This document shows, one piece after another, positions 18,704-28,306 of a stretch of 64,000 nt of DNA. Numbering within the stretch: the stretch's first letter is position 1; each line of letters starts with the position of its first letter. Origin of the DNA: QANA01 sp963665505. Lineage in GTDB: Bacteria > Bacillota > Clostridia > Christensenellales > Christensenellaceae. The DNA lies in NCBI GenBank assembly GCA_963665505.1, contig OY762275.1:1612001-1676000 (forward strand), given 5' to 3'. Position numbers and translations under genes: made by a program. The notes under the pieces are model-generated. The model saw nothing but the letters and a program-made list of their open reading frames with translations. It had not been told where the DNA came from and did not search any database.

Positions 18704-18762
18704 AACAAACCTCCGTGTTTTTCAAGAAATAACGGGCAACCTTCGCGCTTGCCGCTAATAGA

Positions 18763-18791
18763 ATTATAGTTGTGCGGTTTTGTAAAGTCAA
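18763..18791 (-). promoter_or_regulatory. Sigma-A promoter for hisS-aspS-trxA
   Basis: TTGACT (18786-18791, minus strand; partly within the hemZ 3' end) and consensus TATAAT (18763-18768) are exactly 17 bases apart. The leader of about 50 bases has a small GGCAA/TTGCC hairpin but no T-box. Confidence 0.8.
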
Positions 18792-20242
18792 TTCTCTTGA
18801 AACAACCGCTGTTTTTTTGCGATCATTTCCTCCACACGGGCAACATACTGCGCAATGTCTTTGAGACCCATGACCCGTTCGATCCTGTTCTGTCCGCCAA
18901 ACACACGTTTGGATACCGCCCCCGCGCCCAATGCCAATATGCTGACCTGCTCTTCCATGATGTCAATATTGTAGACACATTCTTTTCGAGGCCGGGAATA
19001 TCCGGTGTTTTCCATATTGCCCGCCATATGTTTCTGACGGTACATATAATAGGGCAAATATCCTTTCTCTTCCAATAGTTCGTGCGAGACGGCGATCATC
19101 GCTTCCGCTTCTTCCGGCGAAGCAAACTGACCGGTATGCTCTATCCCGAATTTAGACGCCCGCTTTATGGCCAGTGTGTGCACGGTGATATTCTCGGGCG
19201 CAAGCGCCGCCACATCCTGCAGCGATCTGGTAAAGATCCCTATATCTTCCCCCGGCAACCCCGCGATAAGGTCCATATTCATCGCTTCGAACCCCATGCG
19301 TCGCGCAAGTTGGACGGCATTAAAAAAATCCTCGACCGTATGGTTGCGCCCGATAGCTCTTAACGTGGGCGCATGCGTTGTCTGTGGGTTTATGCTGATA
19401 CGGCGGGCGCCGGCCTCCCGGATCAGCGCCAACTTTTCCTGCGTGATCGTATCGGGGCGGCCGGCTTCCACCGTGAATTCCCCTTGCGCAAACGGCTGTA
19501 TTGCGTACAGAACCCGTCTGAGCAGTTCCGGGGAAAGTGCAGTCGGCGTCCCACCGCCCACATACACACACCGCACACGATGCTTGCCCAGGATATCCGC
19601 CAGGGCGGTTATTTCCCCTTCAAGTGCCCGCACATAGGCCTGCTCCTGCCTTCCGCTTTTCGTAATGGCCGAAGAAAAAAAAGAGCAATACGAACAGCGG
19701 GAAGTACAGAAAGGAATCCCGATATAGATATCCAGGTCTTTTTCGGAAGCCGACTCCAGGATTGCCTGCTGGTTGCGGCAGATGTTCAGCGCAAGCCGGA
19801 ACTTCTCTTCCGAAACATCAAATTCCTGCAAAAATAAACGCCTTGCTTCTTCCGTACCCAGTGCCCCTATGCTTTCCCGGAGAAGTTTGGTAGGACGCAC
19901 GCCCGTAAGAGACCCCCAGGGCTTCCGTATATCAAAATACGCGCACAGGCACCGGTAAACGGCGATTTTTGCCCCGCGTTTCTTGATTTTTTTGTACTCC
20001 AGCAATTCACTTTCGGCCACGGCCCGGGTGCGGTATGTATACCGGTTTTTTCCCACGCCGTCCTTATACAAAATACAGGTATGCAGAAATGCATTTTCTT
20101 CCGATAAAAATATATGCCGCACGCAAAACCCGTTTGTGGAAATCTCCTGCAGCATAGGGATTTTACGTATATCCCAGAAAAGACGTATCTCGTCGCACAG
20201 GTCTCCAAAAAATGCGGGCGTATCCGTCAGGAGAGAAACCAT
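18788..20242 (-). CDS. hemZ: Radical SAM coproporphyrinogen dehydrogenase-like protein HemZ
   Basis: HemZ is a HemN-related radical SAM protein assigned to oxygen-independent oxidation of coproporphyrinogen III. The 484-residue protein has an N-terminal extension of about 170 residues typical of HemZ and the cluster motif C-x3-C-x2-C (CTSRCSYC, about 178-185), followed by VYVGGGTPTALS and INPQTTHAPTLRAIGR. No other haem gene is in the window, and in Clostridia many HemZ proteins occur without a full haem pathway, so the substrate is uncertain. It overlaps the MBL gene by 16 bases. Confidence 0.88.
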   Translation of the reverse strand: MVSLLTDTPAFFGDLCDEIRLFWDIRKIPMLQEISTNGFCVRHIFLSEENAFLHTCILYKDGVGKNRYTYRTRAVAESELLEYKKIKKRGAKIAVYRCLCAYFDIRKPWGSLTGVRPTKLLRESIGALGTEEARRLFLQEFDVSEEKFRLALNICRNQQAILESASEKDLDIYIGIPFCTSRCSYCSFFSSAITKSGRQEQAYVRALEGEITALADILGKHRVRCVYVGGGTPTALSPELLRRVLYAIQPFAQGEFTVEAGRPDTITQEKLALIREAGARRISINPQTTHAPTLRAIGRNHTVEDFFNAVQLARRMGFEAMNMDLIAGLPGEDIGIFTRSLQDVAALAPENITVHTLAIKRASKFGIEHTGQFASPEEAEAMIAVSHELLEEKGYLPYYMYRQKHMAGNMENTGYSRPRKECVYNIDIMEEQVSILALGAGAVSKRVFGGQNRIERVMGLKDIAQYVARVEEMIAKKQRLFQEN

Positions 20243-20868
20243 TTTTTATCCCCCAGATACGGGTTGTTGGTAATTTCATATTGTAGCGAAGTAGACCTTC
20301 CATGCCCCGGATAAATCGTATACTCTCCCTGGATTTTTGAAAGCCGCAGGAGCGATTTTTTCATGGCGGCAGAGTCTCCCGTCGGCAGATCGGTCCGCCC
20401 GATACTCAATTGGAACAATGTGTCGCCGGTGAAAAGCGCGTTTTCCGCCATATAACACACACTCCCCTTCGTATGGCCCGGCGTCTCCAGCACCCGTATA
20501 GGTAGCCCCCCCAATGAAAGGTCCGCATCGCCCGAAAACGTATGCTCCGCCGGCGCGACCTGGACATCCCGGTGTATCAACGTGCCCATGTTTCTGGCCG
20601 GGGCCGTCAGCATATCCGCATCGTTCTTATGTATATACACTGCCGCACCCGTGCTCTGCCGCAAGGCATCCACGCCGGCGATATGGTCAAAATGTCCATG
20701 CGTGAGCAGAATACCCTTGCATTTGAGCTCCTGTTCTTTTAGAAAACGCAGAGCAGGCTCCACATTGAAGGAAGGATCGACAACGACGGCCGTATCCCGC
20801 CCCTTCTCATAAAATATATAGGCATTTTGGTCTATGGGGACCGTAACGATCTTTTCAACTTCCAGCAT
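20227..20868 (-). CDS. MBL-fold metallo-hydrolase, glyoxalase II-like
   Basis: A 213-residue metallo-beta-lactamase-fold protein with the metal-binding motif THGHFDHIAG, a downstream GHTKGSVCY histidine, FTGDTLF and the C-terminal YPGHG. This set is that of hydroxyacylglutathione-hydrolase-like proteins, but without glutathione in most Clostridia the substrate is open. The frame extends to 20940, but the ATG at 20868 has GGAG five bases upstream and lies 8 bases after the dtd stop. It is located in the conserved relA-dtd-MBL-hemZ order. Confidence 0.9.
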   Translation of the reverse strand: MLEVEKIVTVPIDQNAYIFYEKGRDTAVVVDPSFNVEPALRFLKEQELKCKGILLTHGHFDHIAGVDALRQSTGAAVYIHKNDADMLTAPARNMGTLIHRDVQVAPAEHTFSGDADLSLGGLPIRVLETPGHTKGSVCYMAENALFTGDTLFQLSIGRTDLPTGDSAAMKKSLLRLSKIQGEYTIYPGHGRSTSLQYEITNNPYLGDKKWFLS

Positions 20869-20876
20869 ATCGGCTC

Positions 20877-21326
20877 CTAAAAAAGTTTTCGGCTGTCCAG
20901 CAGGATCGTGACCGGGCCGTCGTTCAGGGAAGAAACGCACATATGTGCCCGGAACACACCGGTCTTGACGGGAAAACCGGTCTGCTTGAAAGCCTGCACC
21001 GTCTGATCATAAATCGTTTCCGCCTGTGCCGGTGCACCCGCTCCGATAAAACTGGGACGACGGCCTTTGCGGGCATCGCCAAGCAGCGTGAATTGGGACA
21101 CCAGCAAGATCTCTCCACCCGTATCCGCTAGGGAAAGGTTCATTTTATCCTGCGCATCTTCAAATATCCGAAGGCCGGTTACCTTTGCAACGATGTAACG
21201 TATGTCTTCCTGCGTATCGCCCTGTTCCGAACCCAGCAAGACCAATAATCCGCGTCCTATTTCTGCAATAACCCTGCCGCCGACCTCCACGCCCGCATGC
21301 AGGACTTTTGTTACGACTGCCCGCAA
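20877..21326 (-). CDS. dtd: D-aminoacyl-tRNA deacylase
   Basis: DTD hydrolyses D-amino acids (and glycine) mischarged on tRNA. The 149-residue protein has both signature motifs: LVSQFTLLGDARKGRRPSF in the middle and NDGPVTILLDS at the C-terminus (the cis Gly-Pro motif that enforces chirality). The start is a TTG behind GGGAGA; the N-terminus RAVVTKVLHAGVEV is a plausible DTD start with some divergence. It lies between relA and the MBL gene. Confidence 0.95.
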   Translation of the reverse strand: MRAVVTKVLHAGVEVGGRVIAEIGRGLLVLLGSEQGDTQEDIRYIVAKVTGLRIFEDAQDKMNLSLADTGGEILLVSQFTLLGDARKGRRPSFIGAGAPAQAETIYDQTVQAFKQTGFPVKTGVFRAHMCVSSLNDGPVTILLDSRKLF

Positions 21327-21345
21327 ATCTTCTCTCCCATTCCCT

Positions 21346-23499
21346 TCAGTTGTTCACGCGAAATACATTTGTGACAGAGGGGATAACCTCGATTTTACGC
21401 ATCAGCATCTTCAGGTCTTCGATCGCGGAAACTTCTATTTTCAGGTTGATCCAGAATTGTCCCTTTTTGACGCTCCGCGCATTCACAAACAAGATCGAAT
21501 ACCCCTGCGCATACAAAAGTTGCGAGACATCCGCCATCAGGCCCGGTCTGTCTTCACATTCGATCTGTATCTCCACTTCATATTTTGCCGATTCCTTTTC
21601 CATCCAGGCTACTTCGATCCGGCGGTCTTTGGGGAAGTCTCTCTCATTGATGTTCGAACAGTCCGCCCGATGGACGGAAACCCCTCTGCCCCGGGTAATG
21701 AACCCGATGATCCTGTCCCCCGGCAACGGATTACAGCACTTTGCCAGGCGGATCACCATATCCGTATATCCTTTTACGGATATACGGCCTTCTCCGGCTT
21801 TGATGCCTTTGTCCGAAATACCCCGTTCCGCAATTATACCCGGTTCTATTTCATTTTCCAAATGATATCTCGCGATCAGGATCGCGAGTATCTGGTTGAT
21901 GCTGATGCCGCCGTATCCCAGGGCGGCGAACATATCGTCCAGCGAATTGAGCGTAAACCGTTTGTAAATATCTTTCAGCCATTCGGGTTTCAATAGGTCG
22001 GCCAGCTCATAGCCTCTTTTTTTCGCCTCTTTTTCCAGCGCCCTCTTGCCTTTTACGATATTTTCTTCTTTCAGTTCTTTTTTGAACCAGGCCCGTATTT
22101 TAGAGCGGGCCGTTGCCGTACGGACGATATTGAGCCAGTCCCTGCTCGGCCCTTTGCTGGAAGAGTTTGTCAAGATCTCTACGATATCTCCCGTCTTCAG
22201 CTTATATGTCAAAGGCACGATCTTCCCGTTCACCTTGGCACCCACGCATTTATTGCCTATCTCCGAATGGACGCTATAGGCAAAATCAAGCGGTGTGCTG
22301 TCCAATGCCAGGTCTTTCACATCGCCCTTGGGCGTAAAAACAAAGACGGTGTCCGAAAAAAAGTTGATCCGCAGCGCTTCCATGAATTCTTTGGAATCTT
22401 TCAGGTCTTTCTGCCATTCCATCAGCTCGCGCAGCCAGCTGAGTTTTTTATCAAATTCCGTACTGACCGTCGTGCCCTCTTTATATTTCCAGTGGGCGGC
22501 AATCCCATATTCGGCGGTCCGGTGCATATCGAATGTGCGGATCTGCACTTCGAAAGGTTTCCCGTCTGTCCCAAGCAGGGTAGTATGTAAAGATTGGTAC
22601 ATATTTCGCTTGGGCACTGCGATATAGTCCTTAAAACGCATAGGCAAAGGCCGCCATGCCGTATGCACGGTCCCTAGCACCGCATAACAGTCCCTTACCG
22701 TTTCCACGATGATACGGATAGCGACAATATCATACAACTCTTCAAAATCTTTCTGTTTTTCCTTGAGTTTCTTATAAATACTGTAGATATGTTTGGGGCG
22801 ACCTTCGATCTCGTACTTGATCTCCAGCGGTTCTATTTTTTCGCGGACCTCTTTGATGATCTCCTGTATATATGTCTCGCGTTCGCGTCTGGTTTCCTTC
22901 AGTTTGGCGGCAATCTCAAAATATGCCTCCGGTTCCAGATATTTCAGCGCCAGGTCCTCAAATTCCCATTTGAATGCATAAATGCCCAGCCTGTGTGCCA
23001 GCGGCGCATAGATCTCCAGTGTTTCTCTTGCCTTTTCTCTTCTCTTTGCCTCGTCTTTGTAACCCAGCGTACGCATGTTATGCAGCCGGTCGGCCAATTT
23101 AATAATGACTACCCGGATATCCGCCGCCATCGCCAAAAACATCTTGCGCATATTTTCGGCCTGCGCATCTTCCTTGGTCTGGAAATCGAACATTTTCAAC
23201 TTTGTGACGCCGTCGACGATCTTTGCGATCTCCGGGGAGAAATTTTTTTGTATGTAGTCGATCGAGTATTCCGTGTCTTCGGGGACATCGTGCAGCATAC
23301 CCGCGCAAATACTTGCCTGCCCCAACCCCAGATCGGCCAGAATATTGGCGACGGCGACAGGATGAATAATATACGGCTCGCCCGAATTCCGCAACTGTCC
23401 TGTGTGCGCCTTTTCGGCGACATCAAAAGCTTTTTCTATCAAGGCATCGCCTTTATATACAGGATATTTTTCTATAAACTTTTTATAATATTCTGTCAA
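21346..23499 (-). CDS. relA: Bifunctional (p)ppGpp synthetase/hydrolase Rel
   Basis: A long RSH enzyme of 717 residues controlling the stringent response. The hydrolase domain keeps its HD (AGMLHDVPEDTEYS) and the LADRLHNMRTL segment. The synthetase domain has the RFKDYIA motif, the RxKD type found in bifunctional enzymes, and YQSLHTT. TGS (about 385-445) and a C-terminal ACT domain follow. The start is TTG at 23499 behind GGGAGGT, four bases after recJ. I infer both synthesis and hydrolysis activity. Confidence 0.96.
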   Translation of the reverse strand: MTEYYKKFIEKYPVYKGDALIEKAFDVAEKAHTGQLRNSGEPYIIHPVAVANILADLGLGQASICAGMLHDVPEDTEYSIDYIQKNFSPEIAKIVDGVTKLKMFDFQTKEDAQAENMRKMFLAMAADIRVVIIKLADRLHNMRTLGYKDEAKRREKARETLEIYAPLAHRLGIYAFKWEFEDLALKYLEPEAYFEIAAKLKETRRERETYIQEIIKEVREKIEPLEIKYEIEGRPKHIYSIYKKLKEKQKDFEELYDIVAIRIIVETVRDCYAVLGTVHTAWRPLPMRFKDYIAVPKRNMYQSLHTTLLGTDGKPFEVQIRTFDMHRTAEYGIAAHWKYKEGTTVSTEFDKKLSWLRELMEWQKDLKDSKEFMEALRINFFSDTVFVFTPKGDVKDLALDSTPLDFAYSVHSEIGNKCVGAKVNGKIVPLTYKLKTGDIVEILTNSSSKGPSRDWLNIVRTATARSKIRAWFKKELKEENIVKGKRALEKEAKKRGYELADLLKPEWLKDIYKRFTLNSLDDMFAALGYGGISINQILAILIARYHLENEIEPGIIAERGISDKGIKAGEGRISVKGYTDMVIRLAKCCNPLPGDRIIGFITRGRGVSVHRADCSNINERDFPKDRRIEVAWMEKESAKYEVEIQIECEDRPGLMADVSQLLYAQGYSILFVNARSVKKGQFWINLKIEVSAIEDLKMLMRKIEVIPSVTNVFRVNN

Positions 23500-23502
23500 G
23501 GT

Positions 23503-25881
23503 TCACACCTCCCGATAGCAAACAGCGCGGAAAACGTCATACAACCTGCTTTCTTCCCATTTTTCTATATGCCTACATACGATGTATATTTTAGCATTCT
23601 TTTTTATTTGTAGCAACTTCCGTTCCGCAAAAACATTAAGAGCGAACCAGGACTTTCTGATATCCGCATCCCCGGTCCGCCGGCATACCTCTAAAAGGAA
23701 CGCGCCGAGCGAAAGGTATCCTTTCCCGCCTATCTCTTCAAACACTTGCCCGTATTGGGGAAGCACTTCTTCGGGAACAAAGTAGGCTTTTGCTTCTTCC
23801 CGGTAGGCATCCCTAAAAGATTCGCTGAGAAACACATGCGCATTCTTCCAGTCCACCGCCCGCCGGAAACTTCCCAGCAGGTAAACATTGTCATAATTCC
23901 TGGGGAACACATCCGGCAGAGAATAGCAGACCATGTTTTCCGCACTGTTCGGATTTAGCGTTTCCATTGCGGTAAACTGCGTAAAGACACCTTGGCCGTC
24001 CAGACGCCCGGCCAGTTCTGCCCCCGGCATAGAGCCGATAAAAACGGCCGTTCCAAATGCGCCCCTCTGTCCGTCGGCGTGAAGCTTGCGCAAGAGTTCG
24101 GCCTGTTCTGTAATGACCTTTTCTTTGCCGTTCTCTCTGACAAAGGTATAATATGCCAGCAATTCCCTTGGGAAACCCCGGATGTAGTCTTTTGTTTTTT
24201 TCTCCTGGATCTGTTTTCCGCCACCGGTTTGCTTTTCTATCGTACGCACATAAAGCTGGCCGCTTTCTTTTCCCCTGAACGCATTGACGGACAGATTGGC
24301 AGACACATGGTAATTTTCTCCGCAATAAACTTCCGAAGATGCATAAAACCATATGGCTTCCACTCCTTTTTCACCGTACAGTTTCAGATGCATCCCTTCT
24401 CGCATCTTCAGGACCTTTGCAGGCATAAAACTTTTTACAAACAGGAGTGGCTCTTCATTATCCTGCCCAAACGGCTGCAATGCGGCAAACTGCTTCGCAA
24501 GTCCGGTGGAAATTTCCTTTTGTTCCACGGCAAGATCATAATAAACGGTGGGCAGGAAGAGCTCGTCTTCATAATTTTCCAGCAAAAAACGGTTCAGTTC
24601 CTCTTCTATGCCCTCTATTTCTTCTTTTTTTACACTGAGGCCGGCAGCCATTTCATGTCCGCCAAAGCGAAGATAACGCTGCCCGCAGGTAAGCAACACC
24701 TGGTATAGGTTCACGCCGGCAATACTCCGGGCAGAACCGATCAACACGCCTTCCTGCTCGGTAAAAACGATCGCAGGGCGGTGGAATATTTTCGTCAGGG
24801 AAGAAGCGACAAGACCTACCACCCCTCTGTTCCACGCTTTGGAATAAACCAACAGGATCCGTGTCTTGGAAAGATTCTTGGAACTGCGGATCATTTCCGC
24901 CGCTTCCTGCGTGGCCTGTTTTTGCATGGCTTGTCTTTGCGCATTCAGCCGATTGAGCTCCGCAGCAAGAGGCGCGCATTCCGCCGGGTCTTTGGAAAGC
25001 AGAAGCTGTAGGGCCAGGTCAGCATGGGCAAGCCTGCCGGCTGCATTCAGCCTGGGGACGATGCTAAAGCCGATACGTTCCGAATCTACCTTTGCGCTAT
25101 CGATACCGGCCGCCTCGGCCAGGCTTTTTAAGCCGGACAAGAGGGATTTTCTTATCTGCTCTATTCCCAGAGCCGCTATCGTGCGGTTTTCGCCTTTCAG
25201 GCTCACCATATCGCCGATCGTGGCCACACCCGCCAGTTGCAGGAACGGCAGCGCCTGCCTTCCCAGGAGAGCCTGCGCTATTTTGAAGGCGATACCCGCC
25301 CCTGAAAGCTCTTTGAACGGATATTTTTCTGCGGGTACTTTTGGGTTCAGGATATAAGGGGTATCCGGCAGCGTTTCACACTCGTGATGATCAAAAATCA
25401 TCACGTCTGCCCCATTTTCCCGGGCAAACGCCACGTCCTCCGTGCTTTTTATACCGCAATCCACCGTGAGGATAAGCGTCGTGCCGCCCGCAATGATCTT
25501 TCTGAATGCGGCGCGGTTCGTTCCATAGCCTTCCGTAAACCGGTCCGGCAGATATACGTCGGCATCAATGCCTGTCTGACGGAGCGTTTCTTTCAGGATA
25601 GCTGCCCCACAGACGCCGTCGCAATCGTAATCTCCATAAATGGTGATTTTTTCTTTATCCGCCTGCGCGGCCCGCAGCCGGCCAACTACTTTTTCCATAT
25701 GGGAAAATAAGAAGGGGTCATACAGATCTTTTACAGAAAAATGGAAAAAAGAAGCCGCCTCTTCGGGCAAGATTCCCCTATAGAACAGTATTTGCGCAAC
25801 ATAAGGATGGATCCCCTGCCGCACATAGGCCTGTAGCAAACGATCTTCTTGTAAAGGAGGATTTTTCCAGACGTAGCGCAT
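23503..25881 (-). CDS. recJ: Single-stranded-DNA exonuclease RecJ
   Basis: RecJ is a DHH-family 5'-3' single-strand exonuclease of recombination and mismatch repair. The DHH motifs are present: YGDYDCDGVCGAA, TVDCGIKS, MIFDHHECE, and RFGGHEMAAG of the DHHA1 domain. At 792 residues it is the long Gram-positive form, with a C-terminal extension of about 220 residues beyond the E. coli-type protein. It starts the recJ-relA-dtd-MBL-hemZ series, downstream of a hairpin following secF. Confidence 0.95.
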   Translation of the reverse strand: MRYVWKNPPLQEDRLLQAYVRQGIHPYVAQILFYRGILPEEAASFFHFSVKDLYDPFLFSHMEKVVGRLRAAQADKEKITIYGDYDCDGVCGAAILKETLRQTGIDADVYLPDRFTEGYGTNRAAFRKIIAGGTTLILTVDCGIKSTEDVAFARENGADVMIFDHHECETLPDTPYILNPKVPAEKYPFKELSGAGIAFKIAQALLGRQALPFLQLAGVATIGDMVSLKGENRTIAALGIEQIRKSLLSGLKSLAEAAGIDSAKVDSERIGFSIVPRLNAAGRLAHADLALQLLLSKDPAECAPLAAELNRLNAQRQAMQKQATQEAAEMIRSSKNLSKTRILLVYSKAWNRGVVGLVASSLTKIFHRPAIVFTEQEGVLIGSARSIAGVNLYQVLLTCGQRYLRFGGHEMAAGLSVKKEEIEGIEEELNRFLLENYEDELFLPTVYYDLAVEQKEISTGLAKQFAALQPFGQDNEEPLLFVKSFMPAKVLKMREGMHLKLYGEKGVEAIWFYASSEVYCGENYHVSANLSVNAFRGKESGQLYVRTIEKQTGGGKQIQEKKTKDYIRGFPRELLAYYTFVRENGKEKVITEQAELLRKLHADGQRGAFGTAVFIGSMPGAELAGRLDGQGVFTQFTAMETLNPNSAENMVCYSLPDVFPRNYDNVYLLGSFRRAVDWKNAHVFLSESFRDAYREEAKAYFVPEEVLPQYGQVFEEIGGKGYLSLGAFLLEVCRRTGDADIRKSWFALNVFAERKLLQIKKNAKIYIVCRHIEKWEESRLYDVFRAVCYREV

Positions 25882-25905
25882 TTCTCTCTTCCTTATTTAT
25901 AAATC

Positions 25906-25926
25906 AGGGCGGTTTTTAACCGCCCT
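25906..25926 (-). terminator. Hairpin after secF, probable terminator
   Basis: A perfect 9-bp GC-rich stem with a 3-base loop lies between secF and recJ. On the minus strand it is followed only by a loose T/A-rich stretch, not a clean T-run, so read-through into recJ is likely. Confidence 0.6.
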
Positions 25927-25936
25927 TTCCGCATAT

Positions 25937-26842
25937 CTATTTGATCGACCTCACACGATGCCCGGCTTTTGTTTTGCTTTTCATATCTTGCGCGACCAGG
26001 ACCATCAAAGGCATTCCGATAAAAATCGGGTACAATAACCCGCATGCCGTACCAAGCAGCAGCGGCGTTATGAACAATCGCGCCACACTGCCCCGTATGA
26101 TAATGGCTGCCACCGAAAAAACACCAAAAGCAGCGGCAATGGACAACGATTTTTTCACGGCAGAGACCACACAGGTATCCACCGCCGCCGTGTCTTTCAG
26201 CAGATCGGCCGGGTTCTGGTTTTTCTCCAAAAGCGGGGTATACAGGGTCACCGTACATACGAATGAGAAAATGAAGGCCATCCCCGCTGCAATAATAAAA
26301 TTCGATATGCCGATAGGGATCCGGAAAATGATCAGAAACGCAACGGCCGTCAGCACAGCGGCCACGGCAGAAACCGCAGAACTTATCCCCGCATGGATCC
26401 CCCTGCGTACGGCCATATAGAAAGCTGCCACAAGGATCGTCCCGAAAAACATAAAAACATACTTAATGAAATTTTTCGCGTCGGCAGACGCATACAGCGT
26501 GCTCGTGCTCCTATAAACGGCCTTTTCATAGACGGTGCCGATCTTTTCCATCAGGCGCGCCGTCGTCTCCTCGTCGATGTTCTGCACGCGGATATATGCC
26601 TGTTCGACAGAACCGCTGTTGGCGCTGGTCACACGGATATCGCCCAGTTCGTTCTGCATAGATTGTACCGCGCCGAGCAACTCGGCGGAGTCGAATTCTT
26701 CTTTTATATCCACCTTGATTAAATAGGAAGCGGTAAAATCCAACCCCATATTCGGTTTTTTGCTGAAAACACCGACAACAACCGCTATTATCAGAATGGC
26801 GATCACGATCATCGCGCTGTATTTAAATTTCTTGAAAACCAT
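25937..26842 (-). CDS. secF: Divergent SecF-like export protein
   Basis: SecF forms with SecD a membrane complex that uses the proton gradient to pull exported proteins through SecYEG. This 301-residue protein has the SecF layout: TM1, a periplasmic domain of about 100 residues and five more segments. MGLDFTASYLIK replaces the usual DFTGG. The acidic VFDRIRE motif in TM4 reads LYTPLLEK (Thr at about 202 where Asp is expected), and the conserved Arg of the next segment is a Lys (about 230). Its ATG shares a base with the secD stop (TAATG). The export role is inferred; energy coupling may differ. Confidence 0.8.
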   Translation of the reverse strand: MVFKKFKYSAMIVIAILIIAVVVGVFSKKPNMGLDFTASYLIKVDIKEEFDSAELLGAVQSMQNELGDIRVTSANSGSVEQAYIRVQNIDEETTARLMEKIGTVYEKAVYRSTSTLYASADAKNFIKYVFMFFGTILVAAFYMAVRRGIHAGISSAVSAVAAVLTAVAFLIIFRIPIGISNFIIAAGMAFIFSFVCTVTLYTPLLEKNQNPADLLKDTAAVDTCVVSAVKKSLSIAAAFGVFSVAAIIIRGSVARLFITPLLLGTACGLLYPIFIGMPLMVLVAQDMKSKTKAGHRVRSIK

Positions 26843-28155
26843 TATTGTTTGTCCCCTTTCCCCGTATTTGCAGGAAAATAAACGCCCGTACGCGCAGATT
26901 CGATATCCAACAGCAACCGCAGGAAAAGTCTGTTTATAACCATTGTAGTCAAATAGGACAAGACAATGCCTATCCCCAAACAATAGGAGAAACTCTTGAT
27001 CGCCGCGACATTGCTCATGATCAATATGACAAATAGGAGAAAACATACGACGAATATTTCGGATATGATTTTATTCGCCGCAGAATAACCCGATTTAAAA
27101 GCTGCGCGCAGATTTTTCCCTTTACCAAATTCCTCTTTGCATTTTTCATAGATATGCATAAGCGAAAGGGATGTAAAGACCAAGCCGAAGAGCAGCGCGG
27201 CTATAGACCATGCCATCATCTGCACACGCATCAGCGAGACGGAAAACAGGCTGGCCGCCACATAGAAAAGAACGGAAACCCCGCCCAGAATACCGGGCCA
27301 CCTATAGAACACAGCCAGCAACAGGACGAAAAGAATGACCGCTGCGGCAGACGCCACCAAAAACAACCGTTTGGCCGAAGCGCCAAGGACTGCGCCGGTA
27401 TCGCTTTCTTCCGCCGTTTTTATCTCTGCGGACAGTTTCCCACTGTTCACAAGATCGGCCAGGTTCGTCGCCTCATACTCCGTATAATCGCTGTTGAACC
27501 CGCAAATCCCATTCGTAATGACCTGGGTAACATATATTTTTGCGATTTCTTCTCCATCGAGATTGATAATAAGATACCGGTCGCTACTGCCTTTTTCCAG
27601 TATTTCAGTCGTTTCCGCTTCTAATTTTCCCTTGCTTTCTTCCGTTGTGATAATGTACATGATGTATTCGCCGAGCGTACCTTCTATCGCCTCCAGCGAA
27701 TCAATATCGCTTCTCTCCATCAAGACGTTCCCGTCCACATCTTCCATAGTCAGGTCGGCCGTCTGTTCTAAAAATTCCGCGATCTGCGTTGCATCCTGCA
27801 TAGGGCTGGTATCATTGAGGGGGATATCCACACGGATCCCATCTTCGCCTTGTCTTGTAATCGCAGACAACCAGAGCCTTTTTACTTCCAGTCTTTCCTG
27901 CATCACGCTAATAATCTGTTCGATAGAAGCGGTCACTTCCGCCGCATCCCGTTCGATCTCCTCGCCGTTTTCGTCTTCTTCCGGCGTCAGTTTAAATACG
28001 ATTGACGCGCCGCCTTCCAGATCGGTCCCCAGATTCAGCGCACGTAACGGCTCAAAACTTTTGCCCCCAAAAGACAAGCCAAAAAACACAACATAGACAC
28101 CAAACACTATAATGGCAATCAGCAGCGATAAAATGATACGGCTGCGCACTTTCAT
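26842..28155 (-). CDS. secD: Divergent SecD-like export protein
   Basis: A 437-residue protein with TM1, a periplasmic domain (about 30-285, starting with the LGTDLEGG variant of the LGLDLRGG motif) and five C-terminal segments, as in SecD. The proton-relay VDAN motif of TM4 is replaced by FTSL (Thr at about 328), while the following E-K-x-KEEF matches the normal ERIKEE. The frame is open to 28242, but the ATG at 28155 has GGAGG eight bases upstream and begins the signal-anchor. Strong sigma-A promoter at 28258-28286; overlaps secF by one base. Confidence 0.82.
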   Translation of the reverse strand: MKVRSRIILSLLIAIIVFGVYVVFFGLSFGGKSFEPLRALNLGTDLEGGASIVFKLTPEEDENGEEIERDAAEVTASIEQIISVMQERLEVKRLWLSAITRQGEDGIRVDIPLNDTSPMQDATQIAEFLEQTADLTMEDVDGNVLMERSDIDSLEAIEGTLGEYIMYIITTEESKGKLEAETTEILEKGSSDRYLIINLDGEEIAKIYVTQVITNGICGFNSDYTEYEATNLADLVNSGKLSAEIKTAEESDTGAVLGASAKRLFLVASAAAVILFVLLLAVFYRWPGILGGVSVLFYVAASLFSVSLMRVQMMAWSIAALLFGLVFTSLSLMHIYEKCKEEFGKGKNLRAAFKSGYSAANKIISEIFVVCFLLFVILIMSNVAAIKSFSYCLGIGIVLSYLTTMVINRLFLRLLLDIESARTGVYFPANTGKGDKQ

Positions 28156-28257
28156 ACTATATTCCTCCACACTCGCTGTCCACACCGAGTCTCCTGTCTT
28201 TTCCCCGCATGTGCTTCGCGTATATACGCCTTTCAAGCGCATTTTATAGACTTTTTC

Positions 28258-28286
28258 ATTATAAGGCTTATATACAGATTAGTCAA
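28258..28286 (-). promoter_or_regulatory. Sigma-A promoter for secD-secF
   Basis: TTGACT (28281-28286, minus strand) and consensus TATAAT (28258-28263) with a 17-base spacer, about 100 bases before the secD start codon. This makes secDF a unit separate from polC. Confidence 0.82.
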
Positions 28287-28306
28287 CAAAACAACCGGCA
28301 CAAAAA

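Noticed and set aside
18704..18762. T-box riboswitch before hisS
   Set aside because: The leader is only about 50 bases and has no specifier stem, T-box sequence or antiterminator.
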